A stretch of 64,000 nt of DNA from Sphagnum magellanicum (Eukaryota > Streptophyta > Sphagnopsida > Sphagnales > Sphagnaceae), in the NCBI GenBank assembly GCA_021904315.1, contig CM038917.1, forward strand, positions 19,266,041 through 19,330,040. Direction: 5' to 3'. The notes beneath the pieces were generated by a model that was not told the origin of the DNA, ran no database searches, and saw only the letters and a program-made list of their open reading frames with translations. Below are positions 13,732-27,266 of this stretch, piece after piece (the stretch's first letter is position 1; each line of letters starts with the position of its first letter). The translations under genes and the position numbers were made by a program.

Positions 13732-15959
13732 TAGAAAAGAAAAAGATTGCAAACATAGGATCTTATGAAGAATGTGACTTTACATTTCAAGTTGATCATA
13801 TGCCCATCAAATTGTGATGAATTATATAGGCTTCATTCCTACGATTGGAACTAATAACGTAAAACTTATATCTTACACACATTTAACGACCTCATTTTCA
13901 CTCATTCTTGTGATAAAGGTTCGTTTATGGAAATTAATGGTACATGGTTCAAGCCCTATAATGAACTTGAAAATACAATAAAACCACCATTATACCAAAA
14001 TGTGGTTTTTAGGACTACATAAACAACTATGAAATGTAGTCGTTTATGATGTAATCGTTTATGCCATTTGCAATTGCACATGATTACATAATTCCTAGTC
14101 CAAAATTCCCCATCATATATGCCACTAATCATAGAAATGGTGCTAGTCACAAATGCCATAAATGTAATTATCTTCCATGATTGTAGTCATATTTACCATA
14201 GTCATGGGGGCATATTCAATGGCTAAGATTTTAATTTTAAAATATAAATTAAATTTTTGATTGATTTCTTGTTGTCACATGGTAGCCTTAAGATACATTC
14301 CAAAAACTATTGACCATTTTGTAAGCTACCATCTAGTAGCATTGGATAATAAAAGCTTATAATTCTAATAGAAATGAAAATTCCCTCTGATTTATATAAA
14401 TTAACACAAGGATTATGTATTGAACTACTTGTTCATATTTCTTATTATGTACAATCAAACTCAAGGTAGTAATCATTTGCTTTCGCAAACTATGCAACCT
14501 CCCTAGGATGCATGGAACCATAGATGACACCCATTTCATAATCATTAAGTCTTTAGGATTGTTCAAAGATTATAATTATCTTTAATCATGAAATTAAAGA
14601 AGTTGGCATCATGGATGAAAAGATATAATTCCTAAGCATCTTTGTCAAATTATTAAGATTAGTTATTGGCTACCATACCTACAACTAATGTTCAACATTT
14701 TTTTGTTGAATATTTATTTATTTTTAAAATGAGGTCAAACAATGTCAGCTTAATTTTTCAAAATTTCAACATATGAGAAACAATTGTGCAAAACACACCT
14801 TTTGTTGTCTATTTGTAATAATATCCCAATGGGTCCAAGACAATAAAATCTATTTCACAAGTTGAGAATTTGATTCTCATCAATTTCAACAAATACCAAT
14901 AAAAGTTTCCATTTTTTTCAAGTAGAAATTTTGTGAAGTAGAAATTTTGTGCCAAACATCAAATGTCAATATGGTAATAGATTTTGAACAAATACAAATT
15001 ATACACCAAAACTCAATACAAATAATTACTATAGGTTAAAATGGGTAATTGAGAAGGTATAACATTGTATTTATTTGGGTATGAAAGGTATTGCTACTTG
15101 TCTTAAACCATGACCTTGCATCAAAGAGGAATAAACCATACAACTTTGGAAATTTTGTTTAACATGAAGAAAAAAAAGGTCTAGGAAGGTTTTACAAAAT
15201 AATTTTGGAATTTAGAATTTTGTTTCACAAAATATAAGGAAATATTGAAATGCATGCAAAGGTTCAACATTGTAAAAAAATTCAGTCACAAATCTTTGCA
15301 ATCTAGAATATAAATATTTAAGTGCATAAAGTGATATTTGAATCCTTTGTTGAAGGAAGTCAAAATGGAAAGATGGGGGAGTAACAGGCTTAGGTGGGGG
15401 AAGAGGGTAGTAGGTGAAAAAAAAGGTATGTGTTGCCCAAAGCTAATTGTCATTTTTAAAAAATTGCCATTGTAATCTAGGGAAGGAAAATTACAAGTCG
15501 CTAAAATTGTGCTAGAATAGCAATGACCTTTAATGATTATTATTGTGCATTGATTGCAATTTCAATTTTTAAATTTGAACTACAATGATTTTTAATATAT
15601 ATTTTTTCATTTTTTTATGTCATTAGGCACCATTGTTTTTTGAGACATTTTCACATTCTTTCATTTGAAAATGTGATTTTGACAGAATATACAAAGGATA
15701 TTTGTGAAAAAAATGGCCCTAGAATTTAGGTGATTTCAATTTTTTTCTTAAAACTAAATTTCTAAACATATTTTGGTAGGTAGCTGAAATATTAAAATGC
15801 TTCTTAATGTTTTTTACTTTCAAATTTGGTTTATTCCCAAACTTGGCTATATCTTGTGGATGGTTGCTAGTTTGGTTGCTAGTTTGGTTGCATGCAAGTG
15901 ACTATAAGTAGATGTCTTAGATTAGTTTCAAGTAAATGAAATAATGTAATTTCAATTAG

Positions 15960-16862
15960 ATTTTTTGACACACCCTTAAGTTCTTCCCAAGGCTTGGCAA
16001 ATGAACCTTTGAAAAATAGCAACAAAATAATTATAAAAGCAAAAAGAATTTTGGGGCATGCTCCTTAACTCCGCACACTAAACAAAAATGGGTGTTTGTG
16101 AGCTTCAAGATGGGGATTAAGACAATGTGACAAGTTCACAAACACTACACAAACGAATCATTACATAAGCTAAACAATGTAGGTGGTTAGTAGAAATTAA
16201 CCCAACTTTGGGTCATGGCCTTGCCTTGGACTCATTACACTCATATGGCATGGATTTGGGAGGAGGCCATGACTCTCCTCCCCTATAATATACTTTGGAC
16301 CTTGTTATGAAAACTACATTGAAATGTTTTTTTGTTTCCAGAACTTCAAAACTCCCAAGTGGTAGTGTCAAAATTCCCAAGTTATGAGTCTCGCAGTTTT
16401 GTGACTTCATATTTTTTTCATATATCTTCAATTGAAGAGCTTCCAACTAAAAAGATATTACCTTCAATGAAATATTTCCAATGCCATGTTGCATGTTTTC
16501 ATCAAAGGTCATTTGACCCCTATATCTTGGCCTTTCTTTTGGTTACAACTCCTAGATCTTAACTCCAAATTTAAAATGCAAGTTCATTTTTGATATTTAC
16601 GTTTTGAAAAAAATTTAATGGTATAAAAAACTTTTGATTTTCACAAGGTTTACCCCCCTTACACTTTTGTCCCAGAAATTAAAAACAGTTTGGGACTCCC
16701 AACTTTTATAATGAATCCATCCTAAAAGTCCCAAAGGTGATAACTTTTTGTTCCCCTATTGTTTGACACCTTTTTCTTGCCTTCACTTGTATTTAGCTTG
16801 TTTCCTTTTTGCCTTGCCCTAACCTTAATTGTGAGCCCAAAGTTTGGGTCACAACATTTTTG
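15960..16862 (-). repeat. Diverged inverted relative of the 9.56-11.3 kb repeat
   Basis: Read on the minus strand from 16,862, this begins TGTTGTGACCCAAACTTTGG, close to the TGTGTCACAACCCTAGCCTT at 9,559. It then carries GGGAGTCCC, a TTTTTTATACCATT-type block and a TTGGAAGCTCTT block in the same order as the first copy. It looks like a second, older member of the same LTR-like family in opposite orientation. Boundaries are approximate. Confidence 0.55.
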
Positions 16863-19800
16863 GTAATTTCAAGTTGATAATGCATTAAAATGTATTAATT
16901 ACTTACAACTTTTTCATATTAATTGTTATATTTTATCAATTTCTAATGTAAAAGTAACATTTAACACAATTTGATATAGCTAATTTAAATCATATATAGT
17001 ACACATTTTTATTCCATTAAAGTTCTTAAAGCTTGGTATGCATCATATTATAAATTTAATGGAGTTCATGATGGTTTCGTAATGAAATTTTAAAGGTTTT
17101 TAATCTATTTTTCTTACATTTATGTCAATAATAAAATGTTATAGCTTATAATGTTGGGATATTTTTTCTGCCTATTTTAACATGCTTGCACCCAAAAAGG
17201 TTTTGCATGCACTTTCAAACTTTGTTTTCATTTTCATTCTTTACATTGTTGAGATTACTTTTGTGGCTCATATTTTAGTGTACCTTGATCTACAAGAATT
17301 ATGTCTTATTTAATGACATGTTTTTGTATTTTATCCAATTTGATTCTTAATTTGACTAATGATCAATGTCAACCACATTTTGGGCTTATTAACATGTACC
17401 AAAAAAATGTTAAACCCACCATGTAAATGCATAACATAAAAGAAAGTGTACAAGCATATAAACATAAGGAAAACAAAAATAATAAAGAGCAAGTTGAAAC
17501 CTTGATAGAACATTGTTGAGTTGAAATTAAAATATATCTAAAGATGAAAAAAACATGGTTTTAAAAGTACATGCATGGGTAAAAATATGGTTAAAGGAGC
17601 CAAGGGCACCAAGATAAAAGTCCTTTTCCAAGGATTACATGTGACACATGACATTCCTACATTAATTTGTAGTTTTAATTTTTCTATTTTTCATACACAA
17701 TTTACCATTGTATATTAGATTTAAATATTTTTTTACTATATATTGATCCTATATCATGTATATTATGCATTCATTTTTTTATCACATAAAAATGGATAAC
17801 TTTTCTTAAAGCCACATACTCAAAATTCATGGTTTTCAAGGTCAATAATATGTTTGAACCAAATGTGTTCAAATGTGTTGTAAAATAAATTTCATAAATT
17901 TCAATTACTTTTGCTCTTTCAATCATCAATGTTAAGATCCTTTCTAATTTTGAGGAGGAATGGACATTTAATAAGGAAAAAAAAAGTTTGAAAAAAACAA
18001 TTGTCCATTCTAAATATTTGAATGTTTTAAACATGCAAAACAAATTGTGATTTGCATCAATTTTTTAGCATTTAAACTTTGCAAGTAATTGAGCCTATTT
18101 TGGAAAAAACATATTGATAATCCAAAATATTGTGTTTTTCTTATGATTTTTCAAAGATGAATAAATATAATTTAAAAAAGTGTCCACTCACTTGGGTGGC
18201 TCCTTTGATTGTGTTTTCATTTGTATGTATATTAAATCATCTTGTTTTGAATTTCACAATTTGATGCATTTTTTTAGTGTTTTTGCAAAATGGTCACTAA
18301 CTATGAATTGACATGAATCACAAACTAAATTGATTTTTAAAAAATGTGTATTGTGAATAAATAAAAACTTGAATCAATGTTATTATTTTTATTGGTGTTG
18401 ATAATTTAATCTTCAATGGGTTTTCCTAACTTGTTAGAATAAATCATGCACATGTTGGATAAAGTTGAATATGACTTTGACCATATTTTAATGTGCAATG
18501 TTAATTATTGCATTTCATTGTTTTAAGTATTCACTCTGGATTCATTGTTGTTTAAGTTCTTTCTATGATTGAAAATTCTTTTATTCAATTTTTTAATAAT
18601 TTTTAATGTCCTTGAGTGCATATATTAGGACAAAAATCTTAATACCACATTTTGTTATTTTAACGATTATAATCAAACTAACAAAAATTTCTTCTTGATT
18701 TTCATGTTCTTAAACATAAACATTTTGTGATTGGATCTTTTTTTCTACAATTTTCATGGAAGAATCAGAATTTTCAACCTTTTGTCCATTGAAAATTATC
18801 TTACCATGAATTTAATTGACAATTTCACGGCCCTTATTTTAAAACAATTTTTTATTTATTTCCATATGTTTTGAATTGCATATGATCAATAGGTTCCATC
18901 TTATCACTAACAATGACACCACATTAGTTCAATGTGACACATAAAGATGACATGTCAATTTTGATGAATGCATGGAAATTTCAAGAAACTCTATTTATGA
19001 CTCACTATTTTGATGCCACCAAATGTCGATCAACTTAAAAGGTCTAATATTTGGTTCTTTGGTTTCAAAGTGGTTATTTTTATTGTTTGAAATGTAGCAA
19101 ATTTGTATCCAAGGTGACAATAATCTATGGGGATGTAAGAAATAGGTTGTCATTCCTTATTATGACTAATCCACTTTTGAATTAATTTCCAAAGGTACCA
19201 ACTATTTAAGGGTTAAGAAGCTACCTAAAGTGGGGTTAAACTTTGTGGGCATATGGTGTCACAACAATAATTTAGGAGTTTGTTGGCGTTTCAACCAAGT
19301 CATGTACTTCATGACCTTCATTAAATATAAAGGGTTGTTACACCCTCCTCTTTTGGGCTTCTTTCTTTGTGTGATCTTAGTGTGCAACTAATCTTTTCAT
19401 GAACTAATCATATATCTCTAAAAGAAATGATTGTTGAGGAATTGCATATTTATCCCAAAAAAATGTTTTGTAACAAAAATGGGAAATAGGTGACATGCAA
19501 TTCATCTTTTGCTCACATTAAGGTAAGGATTTCAAATCTTGACACGGTACCACTTCACACCTAACTTTCCTCTTTTAGAAAGGAAGGACCAAATGGAACA
19601 AATGGGAGTGGTTCCTTTAGTTCCTATCTTTCCAAAAAGAAAAAACAAGACTTCAAAAGTCCAAAACCCAAAAATGGGGTGGGAATCAAAAACACGAAAA
19701 CTAAAATGGATGCATCTCCTTCAAATCTCTTAATCAACCATTAAACTAGGCTCCTTCCATCTCTCAACTTTTCTTCCTTATGGAATGCAAGAATGGTTTA

Positions 19801-21050
19801 ACCCTAGGATACAATGAGTTAGAATGATTAGTTGCATAACAAAATTTATTGAACCTTCTCAAGACCAATGTTTGCACACATCTCCCAACCATACATTTTT
19901 CACACAATGCTACAAAAAATTGGCATCATAAAAATAGGAGGATTGCATTATGTAAAAAACCTCCATGTAATCCTTGAAATCTACTTCTACAACTTCTATC
20001 TATAAGCACATTCACATGTTAAACCCCGAATTTTGTGTTCACCACAAATTATCAAGTTGTAGTCCTTCCCCCTTTTCCTACCATTCGCACTCTAATCTCA
20101 TTGATCTCCATCATGTCTCCTCTCCACACACAAAATCAAAGCTCCCATAAATACAACACTAAAAACATGTTCAAATTTATAACATTTTTAATCACAAACA
20201 AAAATAACAAAAAAAAAATAGCCAAATGTTCAATTAGTTTTTTCTTATATTTAGCTTTCCTCCTTATTTAGATTCAACTCATTAATCTATATACCCTTTT
20301 TTTTACACCAATGTAAAAAAGCTTCCCCCATAAGCTTCCTTGACAAGTTTACATGTTGAAATAATTGTTTATTACCAAATGCACATTTCTTTTAAATGGT
20401 TCCAAAATGATGATATTACATAACAAAAAAAATGAATCTCATATGTTAAAAAGAAACATTGATAACCCTATCCTAAATAAAATGCCAACCTATTTTGGCA
20501 TGACAAACTACTATAACCCTTTCATTGAACCAAAAAATTTAATTTTTTTTAAATTCCTAATTATTTAGTTGACTTTCTTTGTATTATTTAATGATAAGTT
20601 CAAAATATAATGGGGACACCTCATCAAAGGTGATGACAAGCAACCATAGAAAATTTAGTGAAAAGAAGAAGAACAAAAGAAGCAAAATACCTTACCTTAG
20701 TTTCCTCATTATTTAATCCTTGAAATATTGAGATGATTTTTTATGAAAATATGAATTTGAGGTATTGAAAATCATCATAATTATTACAAGTTACAATATA
20801 AATAATTTCTCTACTCATATGACAATCTCATTATAGACTATTGTAAATCATGAAAAAATGATCATTTCAAAATTTTGAAAATGAATTTTGTTTTGTTGAA
20901 AAAAATCAATTATTCAATTTGACAATGTGGAAGCTGACCCTGATATACAATATTGGGTTTCGATAAGTTGGATTTAGTGTTACGTAATGACCTGGGAGAA
21001 TTTTTTTAAGTGTGAGGGGAGGGCAAGTTATTTTAGTAATATTCACTTTT
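16863..21050. other. Gene-free AT-rich DNA
   Basis: No coding region, RNA gene or mobile element that I can name. Open frames are short (under 95 codons) and rich in Phe, Lys, Asn and Ile, as expected from AT-rich noncoding sequence. Confidence 0.6.
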
Positions 21051-21069
21051 TTAAATGCTCACATTACTT

Positions 21070-21189
21070 TTTTTTTAAAAATTTACCATGAAACCCAGTT
21101 GGTACCCACCGGGTATAATAGTAAAAAAATTCAAAAGTAACGATGTGTTAATTTTGATGCCATGTAATGCCCTCAGCCTCGGGCATTAC
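21070..21189 (-). repeat. Dispersed element end, shared with 51,277
   Basis: On the minus strand this reads GGGCATTACA, then ACCCGGTGGGTA, then an A-rich run. The same phrases occur in the same order on the plus strand at 51,277-51,360. A perfect 9-bp hairpin, GTAATGCCC (21,164-21,172) with GGGCATTAC (21,181-21,189), closes the copy. It could be a small non-autonomous DNA element or an LTR end. Confidence 0.55.
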
Positions 21190-22114
21190 CCTACACTAGT
21201 AGATTCTTCAGCTATGAAACCCACTAATGGGAACAGTTTCCAAAGAGGAGATCACATGGGATGATTGAAGCATTTCTCACCCAGTGGAGAAATTGCATTG
21301 AAAGATTTGGGTAAGCTCCATCACACACACAACTAACTGACTACATCTGATAAAGAAGATACTGTCACTTCAGAAATGCATCACATTGTGTCTGGCAATG
21401 GATTTGAAATTAGTTTGAATTTTGTGCCAAGGGTGGTGGTGGTGGTGGAGTTCATCAATTTATGCAAATAATAAGTAGTACCATGGCCATAGATCAACTG
21501 TGTGATGAAGCATCATCACCCCGCTAAACTTACCCAGAACTTGTGTGTTGGAAGAAGTGAAGCTTCAGTGCATTGAAATCAGAGAACTGGACACACTGAA
21601 AGAAACCAGAAACCAGAAACCCTCAAGTTGGTACAGTACTATTGTCAAATCTTGAAGGTCAACAAACAAACAAACAAGCAATCAACCAACCAACCAGTTT
21701 GTAAGTGGGTCTGGCTCACACCAGTTTGAAATTTGAATGCTTTCACTAACTAAGAGATGAAAATTTGGAGAAGTGAGGAGGGATAGATAAATGGGTTGTT
21801 TTTTCCACAAGTATTTACCATCATGTTTGCAGCAACATGTTTGTAGATTTTGCATCATTTATGGGCAATTTCAGTGTAAAAACCAGTGTTGTACCAATAT
21901 GTGTCTGACCCTCATACACGTACCATTATGAAAATTGACGTTGAGATCACAACTAATCTAACAGATGAACGAGAACCAATGCCCCTCTGCATACTTTCTT
22001 GTGGTTGAATAGTTAGTTTTTGTCGTCCTCTCTTGGCATTAGACAAGACAAGACAGATTTCTCATTCCAGAAAATTGGAGCAAGAAGAGTATGTGCATCT
22101 CCCGCAGTGCTCAG

Positions 22115-22445
22115 TATGTGACCCTGCAAAAATTATTTCTCACATCCAAGTTTAGTTATTTGCTTTTTATCCAACTCCACCCATAAAACTAAGACAGGCA
22201 CTGCAAAGAGATGCCAGACTACTAATAGGAAGGAACCCACCTAGAACAATCAAACCATCTAGCCAATCCAAAAACAGCAGGTTTTAGACTTTGCTGTAGC
22301 GTTACCAGCCTTGGCAAACAAACAGTGCAAAAGTGTTCTGACCAAAACCATTTTGCTAAGCCAAATCAGCATGTTTTGACTTTTTTTCATCCAATTGTAA
22401 TTTGCAGGTTCACATACCGAGCATCACTGGAGATGCATTGATGCC
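22115..22445 (+). repeat. Dispersed repeat, copy 3 of 3
   Basis: Third collinear member of the family at 6,965 and 13,150: AGCCAATCCAAAAA, TTTAGACTTTGCTGTAGCG, TTTTGCTAAGCC, TTTTTTTCATCCAA and CACTGGAGATGCATTGA. It is richer in GC than the other two, so they may have lost C by deamination. Confidence 0.65.
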
Positions 22446-22849
22446 AATCACCATCACTCTTGATTAGTCTTGATTGATTCTAAAGGTTATGTATATAAAC
22501 TGCTCAAAGAGAAATGATGAAATGACAAATTATTTCAATGTGTTAGTGTGATTTAAATTTATTATATTATATTATATTACATACTTATTTTTAGATTAAT
22601 TTTTTACATTACCAGTTGTGGGTGCAAGCTTATTGCTTTTTTACATTGGGCAGATTTGAATTGGGTCCCCCCCTCCCCCCTCCAAAATAATACATATACC
22701 TATATATAAATCAAAAAATCAAAACAAGACAAATATTGATAGAGTAAGCATGGCATTCTTTTTTTTCTTTTAAAGGAAACTATTTATAACATGCAAAAAG
22801 TTGAAATCAAATACCTATACCATTGATTAAAGTTTGGCTCTTTTTTGGA

Positions 22850-23580
22850 TTTTTTTTTTCTAAATTTGGTGCTTTTTCCCCCAAAAAATGGAATATTACA
22901 AAAGAATATTGTCTTTTAATTTTAATTTTCTCATTTTGGAGAAATTTTGCCCAAAAAAATCGCTGATCTGGAGAACCTTTCACCCAAAAACTAGAAAAGG
23001 AGTCTTCTATTGCAACTTAGGTGTCTATTTTAATGGAAAAGTTACATTTCTTTTGTAGAAAAAAGTTTTTGAGGGAAAATTTTGCCACATTTTGAAGTTT
23101 TGGGCAGTTTTTTCAGCTATGCCCGGTGTTGCCCATACCAGTGTTTCTATTAGTGGCAAAATTTCGCCAAATATCAACCTGAAAAAAAAAAAAGATTTAA
23201 ACCTATACAAAGGACTTTTTCCATGGGAAAATTGGCCCAAATTTGCCAGATTTCGAATTTAAAAAAATTCCAAAGTGTCAGAGTCTTATGATACCTTCCA
23301 GAAAGGTAGCCAAGAATATAGAAGAAAAAAAAAAAAATCTCTACCTTCATATCTATTATGTAGCCAAATTTGGCTAAATTATTTTCTCGATGATCACCAC
23401 TCTGGCTATGTCACAAAATCCTTAAAAGAAACCCTGGCCCATACACACTTACGAGTCAGTCCATTACAGACCAAACACATGCATAAGATGATTCAAAAGT
23501 GCATAAAGATGAATCGGGCCAAGGGCAGACAAGGGAAAAAAAAAAAAGGGTCAATAGTTGTGTACTGCCTGCAATAAAGA
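22850..23580 (+). repeat. Dispersed repeat shared with 51.39-51.72 kb
   Basis: TTTGGCTAAAT at about 23,369, a GATGATCACCACT block, a GCTATG(T) block and a run ending AAACCCTGGCCC match in order the segment at about 51,500-51,620, which reads TTTGGCTAAATCTTCC, GGATGATCGCCACTTTTAGG and AAACACTGGGCCC. No coding content recognised; the element type is unclear. Confidence 0.55.
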
Positions 23581-23677
23581 AAGACATGTCGCCGATTTAA
23601 CGTCTTCGGGCAGCAGCTGAATGTCTTCTTTCTTTCTTTCTTTCTTGCCCGGATGGTTTCCCGCCTTCCAAACAAGG

Positions 23678-23824
23678 GTTCCCTGACTTTAAACTCAGGG
23701 AACGGGCAGGGGGTTGGATAATTCTGGCTCCTTTTGAGGATGTGACCGAGCCTGATCAATAGCCCCTCGCCCTGCCAGGCTCGCCACCCACATGCTCACT
23801 AGAGCCAGAATCATCCAAACCCCG
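23678..23824. repeat. GC-rich inverted repeats
   Basis: Two nested palindromes in a GC-rich island. GTTCCCTGA (23,678-23,686) pairs perfectly with TCAGGGAAC (23,695-23,703). About 20 bases containing TTGGATAATTCTGGCTC (from 23,714) pair with GAGCCAGAATCATCCAA (23,802-23,818) with one mismatch, and further G/C-rich bases extend the stem. This may be the end of a foldback or MITE-like element. Confidence 0.75.
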
Positions 23825-24415
23825 CCGGGTCTCATCAATTGATGGTAGATACAAGGCTAGTAGTAGATACGTAGATTGTGTGGGTATATATATATATATT
23901 TATATATCCTTGAAAAAGGGTATACATTTTTTTTTTCCCAATGGGTTTACCCATCAAATAAGGGTATATATTAACTCTATTTTTTTCCATCAAAAGAAAT
24001 TTGGTTATATAAAAGTTTGTGGTTTTTGATAGATGGGTAAGGTTCAAGTATGCATTATCATATATCCATATTTGGGGTGAAATTGGGTATGTATTTTAAA
24101 TTTAGTTAATCAAGGTAAAAACTAATCCACATTTTGGAAATATTTAAATTATTTTTGAAAGCCAAACCCAATGGGATCATGCATAAATCCCCATGTCAAA
24201 TGCAAATGTCAAAGTGTTTGCTTCAAATGCCTAATGTTAAACACACAAAAACATAATTAAAAAAATTTGTGAAACTTTTGTGAATTAAGCATCCATTCCA
24301 TGTTATCTTTGTTCAACATTTGTCATCATGCTCGATGATTTGTTGACCCCACATTCCAACAAATTGATAGCATAACATGCCAATGGATTGGTAGAATTGG
24401 AAACATGAAAACATT

Positions 24416-24420
<5 letters not shown>

Positions 24421-24447
<27 letters not shown>
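24421..24447. repeat. (TA)n microsatellite
   Basis: Uninterrupted TA dinucleotides. Confidence 0.95.
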
Positions 24448-25745
24448 GTTTCACAACCTACTTACCCTAATCCTATTTACTTATATTTTTGACACATATC
24501 CCTTCCAAAATATAGATGTTTTGCATATATCCAAGGGTATGCATAAAGATATAACTTTACATATTTACATAACCCAAATATGCACACCTACAAATATATT
24601 GATTTTAGAAACAAATTAATTAAGTAATGTACCCTATCCATACCTAATAAATATACATGAATAAAAGATATACCCACACAACACTAGTCTTTATGTTTTA
24701 AATACATAACTCCCATGAGGAACATGTTAAAGAATTACATTGAAAGAATAAAAAGAATACAATATTAACATAAGTATTTCTATTTAAAAACATGTAAAAC
24801 AAAGTACACAAGGAATGTGCTAAAACCCTACTTGGAAATAGTTATATGCGTTGAACTATTATTATACATAGATTTATATTAGTTCACTTAAAAAGAAAAC
24901 AAATTCAAACCACCAAATCTAGTAATCCCATTGGCTTGAAAAAAAAACTCTTCAAACTTACACATAACTTTGTTATGGTAAACATTGAAAATAATGATCT
25001 TTTTTTACCATTTCCATTGGTCCTCTTGAATTTTCAAAAACATACCAAACTATATTACACATTTAGCTATTAATTCATTCGAGATAACTAAAAGAAGAAT
25101 CTAGCCTAAAACATCCCATAATTTCATTAGACATAACATTTTTTCTACACACAAGCCTATTCAACACCCTTTCTATAGGTATTAGTACATTGATATTATA
25201 ACTTCTATATGTATAAAGATTGCGTCTTAAATGTTTAGGAAATGAGCCTTACAAAATAGAATATGGAGAAAAAATCCATCAAAATAACTGAAAAACATAT
25301 GGTAAGTGTTGGCATAAGTATCCCCATTCAAAAGCATGTGAAAAATATTTGGGGAATGAACATACAAAATATGGTACATGGATGTAAAGCATTCAACAGA
25401 TCTTTGAAGTGTAGTTGGAATATGCCTTATTATATGATGTGAATCTACAAAAATTTATTCTAGGGAAAAAGGGGCCAAAAGAAAAGAAAAAAAGGAAGAA
25501 AAGAATGTGGTTCATAACCTAACACAAGTGGATAATTTCCATGATCAAAATCAAAATTAGAAGACATTTTTTAACTACTTATGATGAATAAAACATATAA
25601 AGTGATTGTTACTAGGTGAATGGTAAAGATTTAACAAAACATGATTAAGACACTTGCTTAGTTTTAGTTTTCAAATTACTTTTGGAGGGAAAGGATTTAA
25701 AATTTAATTTTTGATTATAATGAAGGTTGGGACTTATTGTTTTAT

Positions 25746-25770
25746 ACACACACACACACACACACACACA
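25746..25770. repeat. (AC)n microsatellite
   Basis: Uninterrupted AC dinucleotides. Confidence 0.95.
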
Positions 25771-27070
25771 AACTTTAAAAGTTGATGGATAATATGATAG
25801 AAACACAATATGTTGTTTGATAGTTATGTTGGATTGTGAACCATAGAATTTTCCTATTTTCCATTTTTGATTTTTACACTTTTATACTATAGATGTTTGA
25901 TGTTTTCAATTTTGAGTTTTAAAAAAAAAAACATACTAATGAGGAAATAATGAATCTACTTTGAATCTACTAGGTTTTAAAACTTTAATAATAAAATATG
26001 ATCACAAATTTAATTATCAAGAATAATTCAAATTTTGGGAAATAATGGAACAGTAACATTATTAAGTTGAATGTGTGAATACATGTTGCAACTTAATTTG
26101 AATGGTTTACAACAGATTATATGTGATTTAAGGCCTATTGTGTGTACAATTCCTAATGTTTATTAGTAAGCAAAAAACAAATCAAAGTAGAACTTATGCC
26201 TACTAATGATATGGGTGAACGGTCTATGAGTGGTGAAAATAAAGTTAGTTAGTCACTTTGCTATTGTTCAATTTGAGATTTTGAAGCATAATTGAAACAT
26301 TTTGTTTAAAGTAGGTGGTGAAAATTGAAAAGTGGAGACCTTTTGGGCTTTCCATTCCCCACATATTGTTGGCACAAACATGGAAGAAATCATCATCTTG
26401 TTTATGTAAACAACTAAAGATTTCTATTACTAGGGGGAGGTATTGTTTTCTTGAGTGACAATTTCAATAATCCCATTCCTTTTATTTGTGTTTTTGTAAT
26501 GTTGCAAAACCACATGTAGAAAATGCTTGGGCCAAAAAAATTCACAAATGAGATTAGTAATGATATTGTCTACAAAGGTTCAAACCCCATCTTTAGAAAG
26601 GGTAATGTTCACACAACATTTAAATGCCAAAAACATGGAAAAAAGAACATGTACTTGTTTCCAAACCATATGATATTGAGCTTCCTTTGCAATGGATACA
26701 AAGTATCATGGATGACATCATGTGTCATTTGCATCAATGCCATGTGGACATTGTAATAAATGGATACCCAAAGGATCAATGGGATGAATGTAGACACAAA
26801 AAAAGAGGCCTATGGCTGAAGGATGGGGTGGTTCCAAATTGAAGTTGTAAGGTAATGGAGAAGATTGTTGATGACAAGTGAAATGTTGGTACCATTGGTT
26901 GAATTGTGAACCAAATGTTTGAATTCAACTCTTAACATGAAAGGATGCAATCTTGATGGACATCAAATGTCCCATTAGAAATAATGTAAAAATAGTGTGT
27001 TGGTGTGGACAATTTAAAATGGAATCTTGAAACCATTCAATTTTTTTGATATTGAAATGTTCGTAGCGAA

Positions 27071-27266
27071 GACACCCACATCCCATTAGGGTAAGAGGCC
27101 CCAAGCTACCTTTGATTATTGTTGGAAAAAAAAGGTGTCAAAGTTGATGTGAACCAAAGTCTCGTGAAGACACCCACATGCCATTAGGGCAAGAGGCCCC
27201 AAGCTACCTTCAATTGTTGTTGGAAAGAAAAGGTGTCAAAGTTGATGTGAACCAAAGTCTCTAATA
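27071..27266 (-). repeat. 98-bp tandem duplication inside the RT pseudogene
   Basis: GACACCCACATCCCATTAGG at 27,071 recurs at 27,169, and both copies run through GTGAACCAAAGTCTC. On the minus strand each encodes a similar SNNN...GAxYPNGMWVSS-like piece, so part of the decayed protein is duplicated. The period is not a multiple of three, so the frame shifts. Confidence 0.85.

Larger units (their letters stand above)
11340..15950. other. Gene-free AT-rich DNA
   Basis: Strongly AT-rich with short, low-complexity open frames only. It contains dispersed-repeat copy 2 (13,150-13,450) and a G-rich tract (13,712-13,731). No gene, RNA gene or recognisable element otherwise. Confidence 0.6.
23830..26520. 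other. Gene-free AT-rich DNA with microsatellites
   Basis: Holds a (TA)n run at 24,421-24,447 and an (AC)n run at 25,746-25,770. Otherwise AT-rich with no supported gene. Confidence 0.6.
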
